Shown here in pieces: positions 27,099 to 36,297 of a stretch of 60,153 nucleotides of DNA; the first letter of the stretch is position 1; every line of letters starts with the position of its first letter. The notes beneath the pieces were generated by a model. That model did no database searches, was not told the origin of the DNA, and saw only the letters and a program-made list of their open reading frames with translations. The translations under genes were made by a program, and so were the position numbers. Origin of the DNA: Streptomyces sp. ADI95-17 (lineage in GTDB: Bacteria; Actinomycetota; Actinomycetes; Streptomycetales; Streptomycetaceae); assembly GCF_003846175.1 (NCBI RefSeq), contig NZ_ML123044.1, positions 677,713 through 737,865 on the forward strand. The letters run 5' to 3'.

Positions 27099-30000
27099 TC
27101 CAGGATGTGGCGGCCCTCCGGCTGGGCGCTGCACGAGGCCCGGAAGGCGCAGTGTGTGCAGTGCTGGCCGGTGGTGGGGGTGAAGCGTTCGTCCAGGACC
27201 CGGCCGGCCGCGGTGGCCAGCAGGTCGGAGACCCACTCACCGGCGAGCGGTTCCTGTGCCTGCACCTTGGGCAGGGCGTCTCCGCCCTCCTTCTTGGGGG
27301 CGGGCTGGCGCAGCTGTACGAGTTCGGCGCCGCCGGGCTCGGGGCGCCTGCCGTCGAAGACGTCGTCGACCGCGCCTTCCCGGACGGCCAGCTGGTACAC
27401 GGCGAGCTGGGGGTGGCGGGCGACCTCGTCCTTGGTCGGGGACTGTTTGCCGGTCTTGAAGTCGACGACGTAGGCCCGGCCCTCGGTGTCCTGTTCGACG
27501 CGGTCCATGGAACCCCGGATGCGCACCTGGTACTCCCCCGCCCCCAGCGTCACGTCGAAGTCGTGCTCGCTCGCGGCGGGGGTGCGGGCGGTGCGGTCCA
27601 TGACGTGCCAGCGCAGGAAGCGTTCGAGGGCGGCCCGGGCCTGTTCCTTCTCCTGCCGGGACTTCCAGGGGGCGTCGAAGACGAGCCCGTCCCAGACCGA
27701 GTCCAGCCGCTCCATCAGGACGGCGAGATCGGCGGGGGTGCGTCCGGAGGCCACCTCGTCGGCGAGTACGTGGACCACGTTGCCGAAGCCCTGCGCGGCC
27801 GTCGCCGGGGCGTCCGCCTTCACCTCGCGGCCCAGGAACCACTGAAGCGCGCAGGTGTTGGCGAGCTGGTCGAGCGCGCTGCCGGAGAGGGCCACCGGCT
27901 GGTCCCGGTCGCGGAGCGGGACGGCGGAGCGGGTCGGTTCGTACAGGCCCCACCAGCGGTAGGGATGCGCGGCGGGTACGAGCGGCTGGCCGTCGTCGTC
28001 GGTGAGCGCGGCGAGCCGGGCGAGGCGGCGGGCGGCCTCCTCGCGCAGGGCGTCGGAGGCTTCGGGGTCGACGGTGGTGGCGCGGAGTTCGGCGACCAGC
28101 GCGGCGACGGCGAGCGGGCGGCGGGGCCGGCCGGTGACGTCGCGCGGCTCGGCGCCCAGTTCGGTGAGGAAGCGGGAGGGCTGGTCGCCGTCGTCGGCGG
28201 GCGCCTTGACCGCGGTGACGACGAGCCGTTCGCGGGCGCGGGTCGCCGCGACGTAGAAGAGCCGGCGCTCCTCGGCGAGGAGGGCGCCGGGGGTGAGCGG
28301 TTCGGCCAGGCCGTCGCGGCCGATCCGGTCCGCCTCCAGCAGCGAACCGCGGCGGCGCAGGTCCGGCCAGAGCCCCTCCTGCACGCCCGCGACGACGACG
28401 AGGCGCCACTGAAGGCCCTTGGAACGGTGCGCGGTCATCAGCCGTACGGCGTCGGGGCGCACCGCGCGCCGGGAGAGGGTGTCGGCGGCGATGTCCTGGG
28501 CGTCGACCTCTTCCAGGAAGTTGAGCGCCCCTCGCCCGCCGGTGCGCTCCTCGGCGCGGGCCGCGGTGTCGAAGAGCGCGCAGACGGCGTCGAGGTCGCG
28601 GTCGGCGTTGCGGCCGCCCGCGCCGCCGCGCAGCGCGGCGCGCTCCAGCCGGCCCGGCCACGGGGTGCCGGACCACAGTGCCCACAGGGCCTCCTCCGCG
28701 GTGCCGCCGCCTTCGAGGAGTTCGCGCGCCTTGCGCAGCAGCGCGCCGAGGCGCTGGGCGCCGCGGGCGTACGCCGGATCGTGCGTGACGAGCCGTTCGG
28801 GCTCGGCGAGCGCCCGCGCCAGCAGGTCGCCGGAGGGCGCCGGCACGCGTTTCCCGGCGGCTCGCTCCTCGTCGCGCAGGGCCCGGCCGAGGCGGCGCAG
28901 GTCGGCCGCGTCCATGGAGCCGAGGGGGGAGGCGAGCAGGGCCAGGGCGGTCTCGGTGTCCAGCCAGGAGGACGCCTCCGGGTCCTGAGCAACGTCCGCG
29001 TCTTCCGCGCCCGGCGCATGTTCCGGACCCACCGCGCCGTCTGCGCCTTCCGCGCCCTCCGGAGCTTCAGCCTCCGCGCCCTCCGTAGCTTCCGCCCCCG
29101 TGCCCTCCGCCCCCGAAGCCTCCTCCGCGCCCGGCGCACCCCGGCGCAGGGCCGCGGTCGCGACCGTGCGCAGGGCTGTCAGGAGCGGGGCCACCGCCGG
29201 TTCATGGCGCAGGGGAAGGTCGTCGCCGTCGACCTCCAGGGGCACGCCCGCCGATGTCAGGGCCCGGCGCAGCGAGGGGAGCGTACGGCCGCCGGCCCGT
29301 ACGAGCACCGCCATCTCGTTCCACGGGACGCCGTCCTCCAGATGCGCCCGGCGCAGTAGATCGGCGATGTTCTCCAGCTCGGTGGACGCGGTCGGGTAGG
29401 TGTACACCTCCACGCTGCCGCCCTCGCGGACCGCGGCCAGTTCGCGGTGGGCGCGGACCTTGGCCGCGGGCAGCCGGGTCAGCGGCATCCGGCGGGTGAG
29501 CAGCCGGGTGGCGGCCAGCAGCTGTCCGCCGGAACGCCGCGAGGTGGTGAGCACGCCGACCGGGGCCGGGTCGCCGTCCGCCCGCCGGAACGTATCCGGG
29601 AAGTCGAGGATGCCGTTCACGTCGGCGCCCCGGAACGCGTAGATCGACTGGTCCGGGTCACCGAAGGCGATCAGGTCCCGGCCGCCCCCCGAACCCGGGG
29701 CGCTCCCCCGGTTGCCGGCCAGCGCGTGCAGCAGCCGTACCTGCGCCGGGTCCGTGTCCTGGTACTCGTCGACGAACACCGCGTCGTACTGCCCCGCGAG
29801 CAGCGCCGACACCTCCGGGCGCTCCGCGAGCAGCACGGCCCGGTGCACCAGCTCCGCGTAGTCCAGCACCCCCTGCGCGTCCAGCACGTCCAGGTACTCG
29901 GCCAGGAACTCGGCGGCGGCGCCCCAGTCGGGCCGGCCGGTGCGGCGGGCGAAGGCGGCCAGCGCGTCCGGGCCCAGGCCCAGCTCACGGCTGCGGGCCA

Positions 30001-30568
30001 GCACCGCTCGTACCTCGTCGGCGAAGCCGCGCGTGGTCAGGCAGGCCCGCAGCTCGTCGGGCCAGCGGATGTGCGCGAAGCCGTCCCGCTCCAGTTCGAG
30101 CTGGCCGGCGAGCAGGTCGCGGACGGTGACGTCCTGCTCCGGACCGGAGAGCAGCCGCATCGGTTCGGCGAAGAGGTCGGCGTCCTGGTGGGCGCGGACC
30201 AGCGCGTAACAGAAGGAGTGGAACGTGGTGGCCTGCGGTCCGCGGGCGGCGCCCAGCCGGGCGGCCATCCGGTCGCGCAGCTCCACGGCGGCCTTGCGGC
30301 TGAAGGTGAGGACCAGGACGCGCGCCGGGTCGCCGCCCCGCGCGATGCGTGCGGCGACCGCCTCGACGAGCGTGGTCGTCTTGCCGGTGCCGGGGCCGGC
30401 GAGGACCAGGAGCGGTCCGCCGGGGTGATCAACCACGGCGCGTTGCGCTGCGTCCAGGAGAGGAGGGTCCACGGAGCCCGGCGGAGTGCGCACCAGCCGG
30501 TACGCGCCCGCGGCCCGCTGCCGTGTCTGGCGGTGCGGACTGTGCCGGGTGAAGGAGGAGGAGCTCAC
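27095..30568 (-). CDS. adnA: helicase-nuclease subunit AdnA-like
   Basis: 1157 residues from GTG at 30568. Helicase domain with Walker A VLAGPGTGKTTTLVEAVAARI, VFVDEYQDTDPAQVRLLHAL, FGDPDQSIYAFRGADVNGI and HRSKGLQWRLVVVAGV. An insert of Glu/Ala/Gly repeats lies near residues 475-530. The C-terminal nuclease has RGSMDRVEQDTEGRAYVVDFKTG. Four cysteines (TCALQWFLG plus the extreme C-terminal CTHCAFRASC) form the Fe-S cluster pattern of AddB/AdnA nucleases. With AdnB it forms an ATP-driven end-resection machine for recombination repair (Rv3202c). Confidence 0.93.
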   Translation of the reverse strand: MSSSSFTRHSPHRQTRQRAAGAYRLVRTPPGSVDPPLLDAAQRAVVDHPGGPLLVLAGPGTGKTTTLVEAVAARIARGGDPARVLVLTFSRKAAVELRDRMAARLGAARGPQATTFHSFCYALVRAHQDADLFAEPMRLLSGPEQDVTVRDLLAGQLELERDGFAHIRWPDELRACLTTRGFADEVRAVLARSRELGLGPDALAAFARRTGRPDWGAAAEFLAEYLDVLDAQGVLDYAELVHRAVLLAERPEVSALLAGQYDAVFVDEYQDTDPAQVRLLHALAGNRGSAPGSGGGRDLIAFGDPDQSIYAFRGADVNGILDFPDTFRRADGDPAPVGVLTTSRRSGGQLLAATRLLTRRMPLTRLPAAKVRAHRELAAVREGGSVEVYTYPTASTELENIADLLRRAHLEDGVPWNEMAVLVRAGGRTLPSLRRALTSAGVPLEVDGDDLPLRHEPAVAPLLTALRTVATAALRRGAPGAEEASGAEGTGAEATEGAEAEAPEGAEGADGAVGPEHAPGAEDADVAQDPEASSWLDTETALALLASPLGSMDAADLRRLGRALRDEERAAGKRVPAPSGDLLARALAEPERLVTHDPAYARGAQRLGALLRKARELLEGGGTAEEALWALWSGTPWPGRLERAALRGGAGGRNADRDLDAVCALFDTAARAEERTGGRGALNFLEEVDAQDIAADTLSRRAVRPDAVRLMTAHRSKGLQWRLVVVAGVQEGLWPDLRRRGSLLEADRIGRDGLAEPLTPGALLAEERRLFYVAATRARERLVVTAVKAPADDGDQPSRFLTELGAEPRDVTGRPRRPLAVAALVAELRATTVDPEASDALREEAARRLARLAALTDDDGQPLVPAAHPYRWWGLYEPTRSAVPLRDRDQPVALSGSALDQLANTCALQWFLGREVKADAPATAAQGFGNVVHVLADEVASGRTPADLAVLMERLDSVWDGLVFDAPWKSRQEKEQARAALERFLRWHVMDRTARTPAASEHDFDVTLGAGEYQVRIRGSMDRVEQDTEGRAYVVDFKTGKQSPTKDEVARHPQLAVYQLAVREGAVDDVFDGRRPEPGGAELVQLRQPAPKKEGGDALPKVQAQEPLAGEWVSDLLATAAGRVLDERFTPTTGQHCTHCAFRASCSAQPEGRHILE

Positions 30569-30626
30569 GTGGTTCGCCGGTCCTGGTGGGTGTGCTGATG
30601 CCGAGGGTGCGGTGCGTGCCGCGAAC

Positions 30627-31061
30627 TTACGAAGCTACGCCAGCAGGGGCGCGATCCGGGACGAGAGCGCTGCGTGCCTCGTCACGTTCCGGGGCGCGGA
30701 TGCCGTCGCGGGTCGGGCCCGGGGCGCGGATGCGGTCACGGGTCCGCACCGGGATGCGGATGCGGTCACGGGTCCGCTCCGGGGTGCGGGTGCCTTCGCG
30801 AGCCGGCTCCGGGATGCGGATGCGGGCCGTGTCCCGCGCCGCTTGGCGGGTGCTGCCGAGCTCCTCGGCGCCACTGAACTCCGCGCCGCCGTGTTCCGTG
30901 CCGCCGTGTTCCGCGTCACGGTGTTCCGCGCCACGATTCGCCTGCCGTGCCCCGTCATTCCGTACGCCTCGGCCCCCGGACCCGGCCACTTCCCGCACCT
31001 CGTACGGCCCCGGCGCCGCCCGCTGTGCCGCCGGATGGCCGAAGCTGTCAGGTGTGAGCAC
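30627..31061 (-). CDS. hypothetical repetitive protein overlapping the alkyltransferase-like gene
   Basis: 144 codons from GTG at 31061, which lies inside the last codons of the upstream gene. Third positions are almost all G/C in this frame, supporting coding, but the same bases are third positions in one plus-strand frame. Composition is Arg/Glu/Pro-rich and disordered. Decapeptide repeats (RIRIPVRTRD, RIRAPGPTRD and relatives) arise from 30-bp DNA repeats, and a second set is EHGGA-like. No domain recognised; it could be spurious. Confidence 0.35.
   Translation of the reverse strand: MLTPDSFGHPAAQRAAPGPYEVREVAGSGGRGVRNDGARQANRGAEHRDAEHGGTEHGGAEFSGAEELGSTRQAARDTARIRIPEPAREGTRTPERTRDRIRIPVRTRDRIRAPGPTRDGIRAPERDEARSALVPDRAPAGVAS
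30691..30840. repeat. five 30-bp imperfect tandem repeats
   Basis: Five consecutive 30-bp units (30691, 30721, 30751, 30781, 30811), each containing a variant of GCGGATGCGGTCACGGGTCC. Unit length is a multiple of three. A second short array of 15-bp units (variants of CCGTGTTCCGYG) follows at about 30888-30935. Confidence 0.85.
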
Positions 31062-31467
31062 CTCCGCCCTTGTCCCGGTCCGCGCCGCCGCCCGCGGTGA
31101 CGCCGTCCCACCGCGCCCGCTTCATGTCGAGGCGCGGCAGATGGCCCTCCACGACGCGCGACGCCTCTCGCAGCGGGGTGCCCTCCGCGCGGTACTGGTC
31201 CAGCGCCCGCAGTTCGTGGCCGGGGAGCAGCGCCCCGTCGGCGCGCACCACGCGCCACCACGGCACCGCGGCCCCGTACAGCGACATGACCCGGCCGACC
31301 TGGCGCGGCCCGCCCTCGCCCAGCCACTCGGCGACATCGCCGTACGTCATGACGCGGCCGGGCGGGATCAGGTCGGCGACGTCGAGGACCCGCTCCGCGT
31401 ACTCCGGCAATGCGTGGCTCATCGGGTCGCCGCCCGCCCCGTCGCCGCTCGTCCGGTGTTGGCTCAT
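31048..31467 (-). CDS. alkyltransferase-like (ATL) protein, MGMT family without the active-site Cys
   Basis: 139 residues from ATG at 31467; ATG at 31476 and 31422 are alternatives. The DNA-binding domain of O6-alkylguanine-DNA alkyltransferase is present (IPPGRVMTYGDVAEWLGEGGPRQVGRVMS). The motif that should read PCHRV is PWWRVV, so the alkyl-accepting Cys is replaced by Trp as in ATL proteins. ATL proteins bind alkylated guanine and channel it to nucleotide-excision repair instead of reversing it. Position equals Rv3204. It is divergent from the flippase-like gene. Confidence 0.9.
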   Translation of the reverse strand: MSQHRTSGDGAGGDPMSHALPEYAERVLDVADLIPPGRVMTYGDVAEWLGEGGPRQVGRVMSLYGAAVPWWRVVRADGALLPGHELRALDQYRAEGTPLREASRVVEGHLPRLDMKRARWDGVTAGGGADRDKGGGAHT

Positions 31468-31688
31468 CCGCCCCATCCTGCCGTACGCCACCGACATCCC
31501 GGCCCGTCCCGTGTGCGCCCGATCACAGGGCGTGCACGCGGGAGCAAAGGAGCGTATCTTGCGCTTCGCGTGTCCGTGCAGTGCACCCTGATGCCCCCCT
31601 CCGTCGCCGGGCCGTGCCACCATCGTGCGGGCGGTGACCGGTGATACGAGAACACGAAGACCAATCAGAGGCGACGAAGGAGCAGGGC

Positions 31689-34469
31689 GTGCAGCCACCG
31701 AAGGCGGCGGACGCCCCTGACGCCGAGCCCCACCCGGACGAGACCCCCGCACCCGCCGGAAAGCCCGGTGCCGACCGGGACGAAGCCGGTGCCGACCGGG
31801 ACGAGGCCGGCAAGACCCCCGGGTATCCGGCCGGCTCGACGCTCTCGTCCGCCGCGGAGGAGCAGGCCGAGCGCGTCTCGGGCGACGAACCGCTGCTCCC
31901 CGCCCGGGTGCACCGCCCCTCCGATCTCATGCGGCTCCTCATCGGGGTCCTGGCGATCGTCGTCCTGTTCTCGATCGCCGCGTTCGCCCACGGCACCACG
32001 ACCGGTCTCGAACAGGACATCAACAAGGGCACCGGTCAGGCACCCGACGTCCTGATCAAGATGGCGGGCCTGGTCTCCAGCATCGCCGTGCTGCTGGTCC
32101 CGGTCGCCTTCGCCATCGAGCGGCTGATCAAACGCGACGGGCTGCGGATCGCCGACGGGGTGCTCGCCGCCGTACTGGCGCACGGCGTCACGCTCGCCGC
32201 CGACCTCTGGGTCGCCAAGTCCGCCCCCGGCACCATCCAGGACGCCCTGACCCAGCCGCAGCCGGGTGACGCGCTCACCGACCCCGTACACGGTTATCTC
32301 GCGCCGGTGATCGCGTACATGACAGCGGTCGGCATGGCGAGACGGCCGCGCTGGCGGGTCGTGCTGTGGGTGGTGCTGCTGCTCGACGCGTTCGCGATGC
32401 TGGTCGGCGGCTACACGACCCCGTTCTCGATCATCCTCACCGTGCTGATCGGCTGGACCGTCGCGTACGGCACGCTGTACGCGGTCGGCTCGCCGAACGT
32501 GCGGCCGACCGGTCAGCATCTGATGGCCGGTCTGCGCCATGTCGGTTTCCGTCCGGTCAGCGCGATGCGCGCCGACGACGCCCCGGACTCGGGCGACCAG
32601 AGCGACCGGGGACGGCGTTATCTGGTCTCCCTGGAGGACGGGCCACCGCTCGATGTCACGGTCGTCGACCGTGAGCAGCAGGCCCACGGCTTCTTCTACC
32701 GGGTGTGGCGCAGGCTCACTCTGCGCGGCATCACCCAGCGCCGCTCCATCCAGTCGCTGCGCCAGGCCCTGGAGCAGGAGGCGCTGCTCGCCTACGCGGC
32801 GATCGCCGCCGGGGCCAACGCGCCCAAGCTGATCGCCACCTCAGAGCTCGGCCCCGACGCCGTGATGCTGGTGTACGAGCACATCGGCGGCCGTTCGCTG
32901 GACGCGCTGGAGGACGCGGAGATCACCGACGAGCTGCTGCACGGCGCCTGGCGTCAGGTGAAGGCGCTCCAGTCGCGTCGGATCGCGCACCGCAGGCTCA
33001 CCGGCGATGCCATCCTGGTGGATCGTTCCGGCAAGGTGTTCGTCACCGATCTGCGCGGCGGCGAGATCGCGGCCGGTGATCTGGTGCTGCGGATGGACGT
33101 CGCCCAGCTGCTGACCACGACCGGACTGCGGGTGGGTGCCGAGCGGGCCGTCGCCGGTGCGCTGGCGGTGCTCGGACCCGACGCCGTCGCGGACTGTCTG
33201 CCGCTGCTCCAGCCGATCGCGCTGAGCCGCTCCACCCGCGCGGCGCTGCGCCGGCTCGCCCGGGAGCGCTCGCAGCGGGAGCGCGAAGCGGTGCTGGAGG
33301 CTTCGGACGCGGCCAAGCGGGCCAGGGCACACGAGCACGGAGCGGCGTCCGGAACGCCGGACGACGACGGGCGCAGGGCCGACCGCAAGAAGCTCCGCAA
33401 CGAGAAGCAGGCCGAGAAGCGCGCCCTGGACGACGCCCTGGAAGGGGCTCGCGAGGAGGACCTGCTTTCCCAGATGCGGCAGCAGGTGCTGCTGATCCGC
33501 CCGCAGGCCCCGGTCGAGCCGGTGCGGCTGGAACGCATCAAGCCCCGTACCCTGCTCAGCTGCATCGCCGGTGCGATCGCCGCGTACTTCCTCATCTCCC
33601 AGGTCACCCAGGCCGACTTCGGAACCGTCGTCGAGCAGGCGGAATGGGGCTGGGTGGCGGCCGCGGTCGGCTTCTCCGCCCTCACCTACGTGGCGGCGGC
33701 GATGAGCCTGCTGGGCTTCGTGCCCGAGCGGGTGTCGTTCGGCAGGACGGTGCTGGCCCAGGTCGCCGGCTCCTTCGTGAAGATCGTCGCCCCGGCCGCG
33801 GTCGGCGGCGTGGCGCTGAACACCCGCTTCCTCCAGCGGGCCGGGGTGCGTCCGGGGCTCGCCGTGGCGAGCGTCGGCGCCTCGCAGCTGTTCGGCCTCG
33901 GCTGCCACATCCTGCTGCTGGCGGCCTTCGGCTATCTGACCGGTACGGAGAAGACCCCGTCCTCGCTCACCCCGTCCAGGACGGTGATCGCCGGACTGCT
34001 GACCGTCGCCGTGCTGGTGCTGGTGGTGACGGCGGTCCCGTTCCTGCGGAAGTTCGTGGTGACCCGGGTGCGGTCGCTGTTCGCCGGAGTCGTGCCGCGC
34101 ATGCTCGACGTGGTGCAGCGGCCGCAGAAGCTGCTGACCGGCATCGGCGGAATGCTGCTGCTGACCGGCCTGTTCGTGATGTGCCTGGACGCTTCGGTAC
34201 GGGCCTTCAGCGGTCCCGACGTGCCGCATCTCAGCTACGCCAGCATCGCGGTGGTCTTCCTCGCCGGCAACGCGCTGGGGTCGGCGGCGCCCACACCGGG
34301 CGGAATGGGCGCGGTCGAGGGCGCGCTGACGCTGGGTCTGATCGCGGTCGGTCTGCCGAAGGAGGTCGCGGCGCCCGCCGTGGTGCTGTACCGCCTTCTG
34401 ACGCTCTGGCTGCCGGTGCTTCCCGGCTGGCTCTGCTTCACCCGTCTGACCCGCAGGGGCGAGCTCTGA
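31689..34469 (+). CDS. flippase-like membrane protein with internal pseudokinase domain
   Basis: 926 residues from GTG at 31689 with AAGGAG 6 bases upstream; GTG at 31641 is in frame but lacks such a site. Order: disordered acidic/Pro region (~1-60); six or so membrane helices (~70-265); a soluble kinase-like domain (~290-560) with hinge-like VMLVYEHIGGRSLDAL, HRRLTGDAILVD in place of HRDLxxxN, and VFVTDLRGG in place of DFG; charged coiled segment; then a C-terminal LPG_synthase_TM/YbhN flippase-like domain (~615-926) with TPGGMGAVEGALTLGLIAVG. The kinase motifs look catalytically impaired. Probably lipid or polymer translocation; substrate unknown. Confidence 0.87.
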   Translation: MQPPKAADAPDAEPHPDETPAPAGKPGADRDEAGADRDEAGKTPGYPAGSTLSSAAEEQAERVSGDEPLLPARVHRPSDLMRLLIGVLAIVVLFSIAAFAHGTTTGLEQDINKGTGQAPDVLIKMAGLVSSIAVLLVPVAFAIERLIKRDGLRIADGVLAAVLAHGVTLAADLWVAKSAPGTIQDALTQPQPGDALTDPVHGYLAPVIAYMTAVGMARRPRWRVVLWVVLLLDAFAMLVGGYTTPFSIILTVLIGWTVAYGTLYAVGSPNVRPTGQHLMAGLRHVGFRPVSAMRADDAPDSGDQSDRGRRYLVSLEDGPPLDVTVVDREQQAHGFFYRVWRRLTLRGITQRRSIQSLRQALEQEALLAYAAIAAGANAPKLIATSELGPDAVMLVYEHIGGRSLDALEDAEITDELLHGAWRQVKALQSRRIAHRRLTGDAILVDRSGKVFVTDLRGGEIAAGDLVLRMDVAQLLTTTGLRVGAERAVAGALAVLGPDAVADCLPLLQPIALSRSTRAALRRLARERSQREREAVLEASDAAKRARAHEHGAASGTPDDDGRRADRKKLRNEKQAEKRALDDALEGAREEDLLSQMRQQVLLIRPQAPVEPVRLERIKPRTLLSCIAGAIAAYFLISQVTQADFGTVVEQAEWGWVAAAVGFSALTYVAAAMSLLGFVPERVSFGRTVLAQVAGSFVKIVAPAAVGGVALNTRFLQRAGVRPGLAVASVGASQLFGLGCHILLLAAFGYLTGTEKTPSSLTPSRTVIAGLLTVAVLVLVVTAVPFLRKFVVTRVRSLFAGVVPRMLDVVQRPQKLLTGIGGMLLLTGLFVMCLDASVRAFSGPDVPHLSYASIAVVFLAGNALGSAAPTPGGMGAVEGALTLGLIAVGLPKEVAAPAVVLYRLLTLWLPVLPGWLCFTRLTRRGEL

Positions 34470-34564
34470 CGACCCGCAGGAGCGAGCTCCGACAACCCGC
34501 AGGGGCGAGCTCTGACGACCCGGCGGGGCTAGCTCCGACAACCTGCCGGGCCGGCTCTGACGAC
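34451..34564. repeat. five 23-bp tandem repeats after the flippase-like gene
   Basis: Units of 23 bp start at 34451, 34474, 34497 and 34520, with a 22-bp unit at 34543. Consensus core is CGAGCTCTGACGAC. The first unit covers the last codons and stop (34467-34469) of the flippase-like gene, so the array looks like a duplication of the gene end. Alternating units are more alike, suggesting 46-bp duplication. Confidence 0.85.
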
Positions 34565-34704
34565 TCGTCGGGACCGGCACTGACCTGCCCTCAGCCGCCG
34601 TACGGGGCGGCCCGCAAGTCCGGTCGGGGGACGGCCGGGGGTTCCGCCACCCGCTTGGACCGGTGCCCCGTGCAGCGACCGGGTTCCCACCGCACCATGG
34701 GGCC

Positions 34705-36297
34705 ATGAGGACCTCCCCTGCCCTGCGCGCCGCCGCACTGGCCGCCGCCGTCACCGTGCTCCTGCCCATCACCGCCTGCTCGGAGAGCGGCAACAAGGAA
34801 GGCCCGGACGGGCCGCTCGCGGCGAACGCCGCCGAGGCGAGCAGCTCCGGCGACCTCGCTTCCCAGAAGCTGACGTGGAAGCCCTGCCCCGCCCCGTCCG
34901 CGGCACAGGGCGGCGGACAGGCGCCGACCCCGCTGCCCGGTGGGACCTCCTGGGAGTGCTCGTTCATGAGGGCCCCGCTCGACTACGCGAAGCCCGGGGG
35001 CGGGACGATCGAGCTGGCCCTGATCCGGGCCAGGGCCAAGAGTCAGGACAAGCGGATCGGTTCTCTCATCTTCAACTTCGGCGGCCCCGGCGCCTCCGGC
35101 GTCGCCACCCTGCCCGCCTTCGGCAGCGACTACGACAAGCTCCGCGCCCGCTACGACCTGGTCAGCTTCGACCCGCGCGGCGTGGGCCGCAGCGACGGCG
35201 TGGAGTGCGAGAGCGACAAGCAGCTCGACGCCCGCTTCGAGACCGACGGCACCCCGGACACCAGCGCCGAGGTGGACGCCTTCGTCAAGGACACCAAGAC
35301 GTTCGCGCAGGCCTGCGAGAAGAACTCCGGCAAGCAGCTCCCCTACGTCGGCACCACCGACGCCGCCCGCGACATGGATCTGATGCGCCAGGTGCTCGGC
35401 GACAAGAAGCTGTACTACTTCGGCATCTCGTACGGCACCGAACTGGGCGGTGTCTACGCCCACTTGTTCCCGAAGAATGTCGGCAGGTCGGTGCTGGACG
35501 CGGTGGTGGACCCGACACAGGACTCCGAGCAGTCCTCGCTCGGCCAGGCCAAGGGCTTCCAGCTCGCGCTGGACAACTTCACCCAGGACTGCGCCGACCG
35601 CGGCGACGAGTGCAAGCTTCCCGGTTCCTCCTCGAAGGAGGTCGAGCAGGGGATCTCCGAGCTGCTCACGAAGCTGGAGAAGAAGCCGATCGAGGGGCTC
35701 GGTTCGCGCCGGCTGACGGAGACGCTGGCGACCACGGGCATCGCCGCCGCCCTCTACTCCAAGCAGACCTGGTCGCTGCTGGAGCAGGGGCTGGACGAGG
35801 CCGACGGCGGCAACGGGGCGCTGCTCCTCGCCCTGGCCGACTCTCTGAACGGCCGTTCCGACAACGGTCAGTACGACAACTCGATGGCCGCCAACACCGC
35901 GATCAACTGTGCCGACTCCAAGCAGCGGTTCACCGCGGACCAAACCGAGGCCAAGCTCCCCGAGTTCCGCTCCGCCTCGAAGATCTTCGGCAACTACCTG
36001 GGCTGGTCCCTGATGGCCTGCACCGGCTGGCCGGTGCAGGGCACCTGGAACACCCCGGACGTCAGCGCCCCGGGCGCGGCCCCCATTCTCGTCATCGGCA
36101 ACACCGGCGACCCGGCGACGCCGTACGAGGGCGCCAAGGCGATGGCCGACGCGCTGGGCGAGGGCGTCGGCGTGAAGATGACGTACGAGGGCCAGGGGCA
36201 CGGCGCGTACAACAGCGGCAACGCCTGTGTGCAGAAGGAGGTGGGCGGCTACCTGCTGGACGGCAAGGTCCCGGCGGCCGGAACCGTCTGCAAGTAG
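34705..36297 (+). CDS. lipoprotein tripeptidyl-aminopeptidase, S33 alpha/beta hydrolase (copy 1)
   Basis: 530 residues from ATG at 34705 (MRTSPALRAAAL). Signal peptide with lipobox ITAC at ~residues 22-25, so an exported lipoprotein. Alpha/beta-hydrolase core: oxyanion region FNFGGPGASGV, RYDLVSFDPRGVGRSDG, nucleophile elbow GISYGTELGG, and C-terminal TAP-like domain with GNTGDPATPYEGA and GQGHGAYN (catalytic His). Resembles Streptomyces SlpD/SlpE mycelium-associated proteinases that remove tripeptides. The next gene is a close paralogue, so a tandem duplication. Confidence 0.93.
   Translation: MRTSPALRAAALAAAVTVLLPITACSESGNKEGPDGPLAANAAEASSSGDLASQKLTWKPCPAPSAAQGGGQAPTPLPGGTSWECSFMRAPLDYAKPGGGTIELALIRARAKSQDKRIGSLIFNFGGPGASGVATLPAFGSDYDKLRARYDLVSFDPRGVGRSDGVECESDKQLDARFETDGTPDTSAEVDAFVKDTKTFAQACEKNSGKQLPYVGTTDAARDMDLMRQVLGDKKLYYFGISYGTELGGVYAHLFPKNVGRSVLDAVVDPTQDSEQSSLGQAKGFQLALDNFTQDCADRGDECKLPGSSSKEVEQGISELLTKLEKKPIEGLGSRRLTETLATTGIAAALYSKQTWSLLEQGLDEADGGNGALLLALADSLNGRSDNGQYDNSMAANTAINCADSKQRFTADQTEAKLPEFRSASKIFGNYLGWSLMACTGWPVQGTWNTPDVSAPGAAPILVIGNTGDPATPYEGAKAMADALGEGVGVKMTYEGQGHGAYNSGNACVQKEVGGYLLDGKVPAAGTVCK

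Noticed and set aside
27107..29359. A 750-codon plus-strand open frame opposite adnA
   Set aside because: No domain, Gly/Val/Arg-rich; adnA is unmistakable on the opposite strand.
30691..30840. Regular 30-bp repeats that might suggest a CRISPR array
   Set aside because: Units are contiguous with no spacers, diverge from each other, and there are no cas genes.
32841..34967. A 708-codon minus-strand open frame opposite the flippase-like gene
   Set aside because: His/Arg/Gln/Gly-rich antisense translation of a gene with clear membrane domains.
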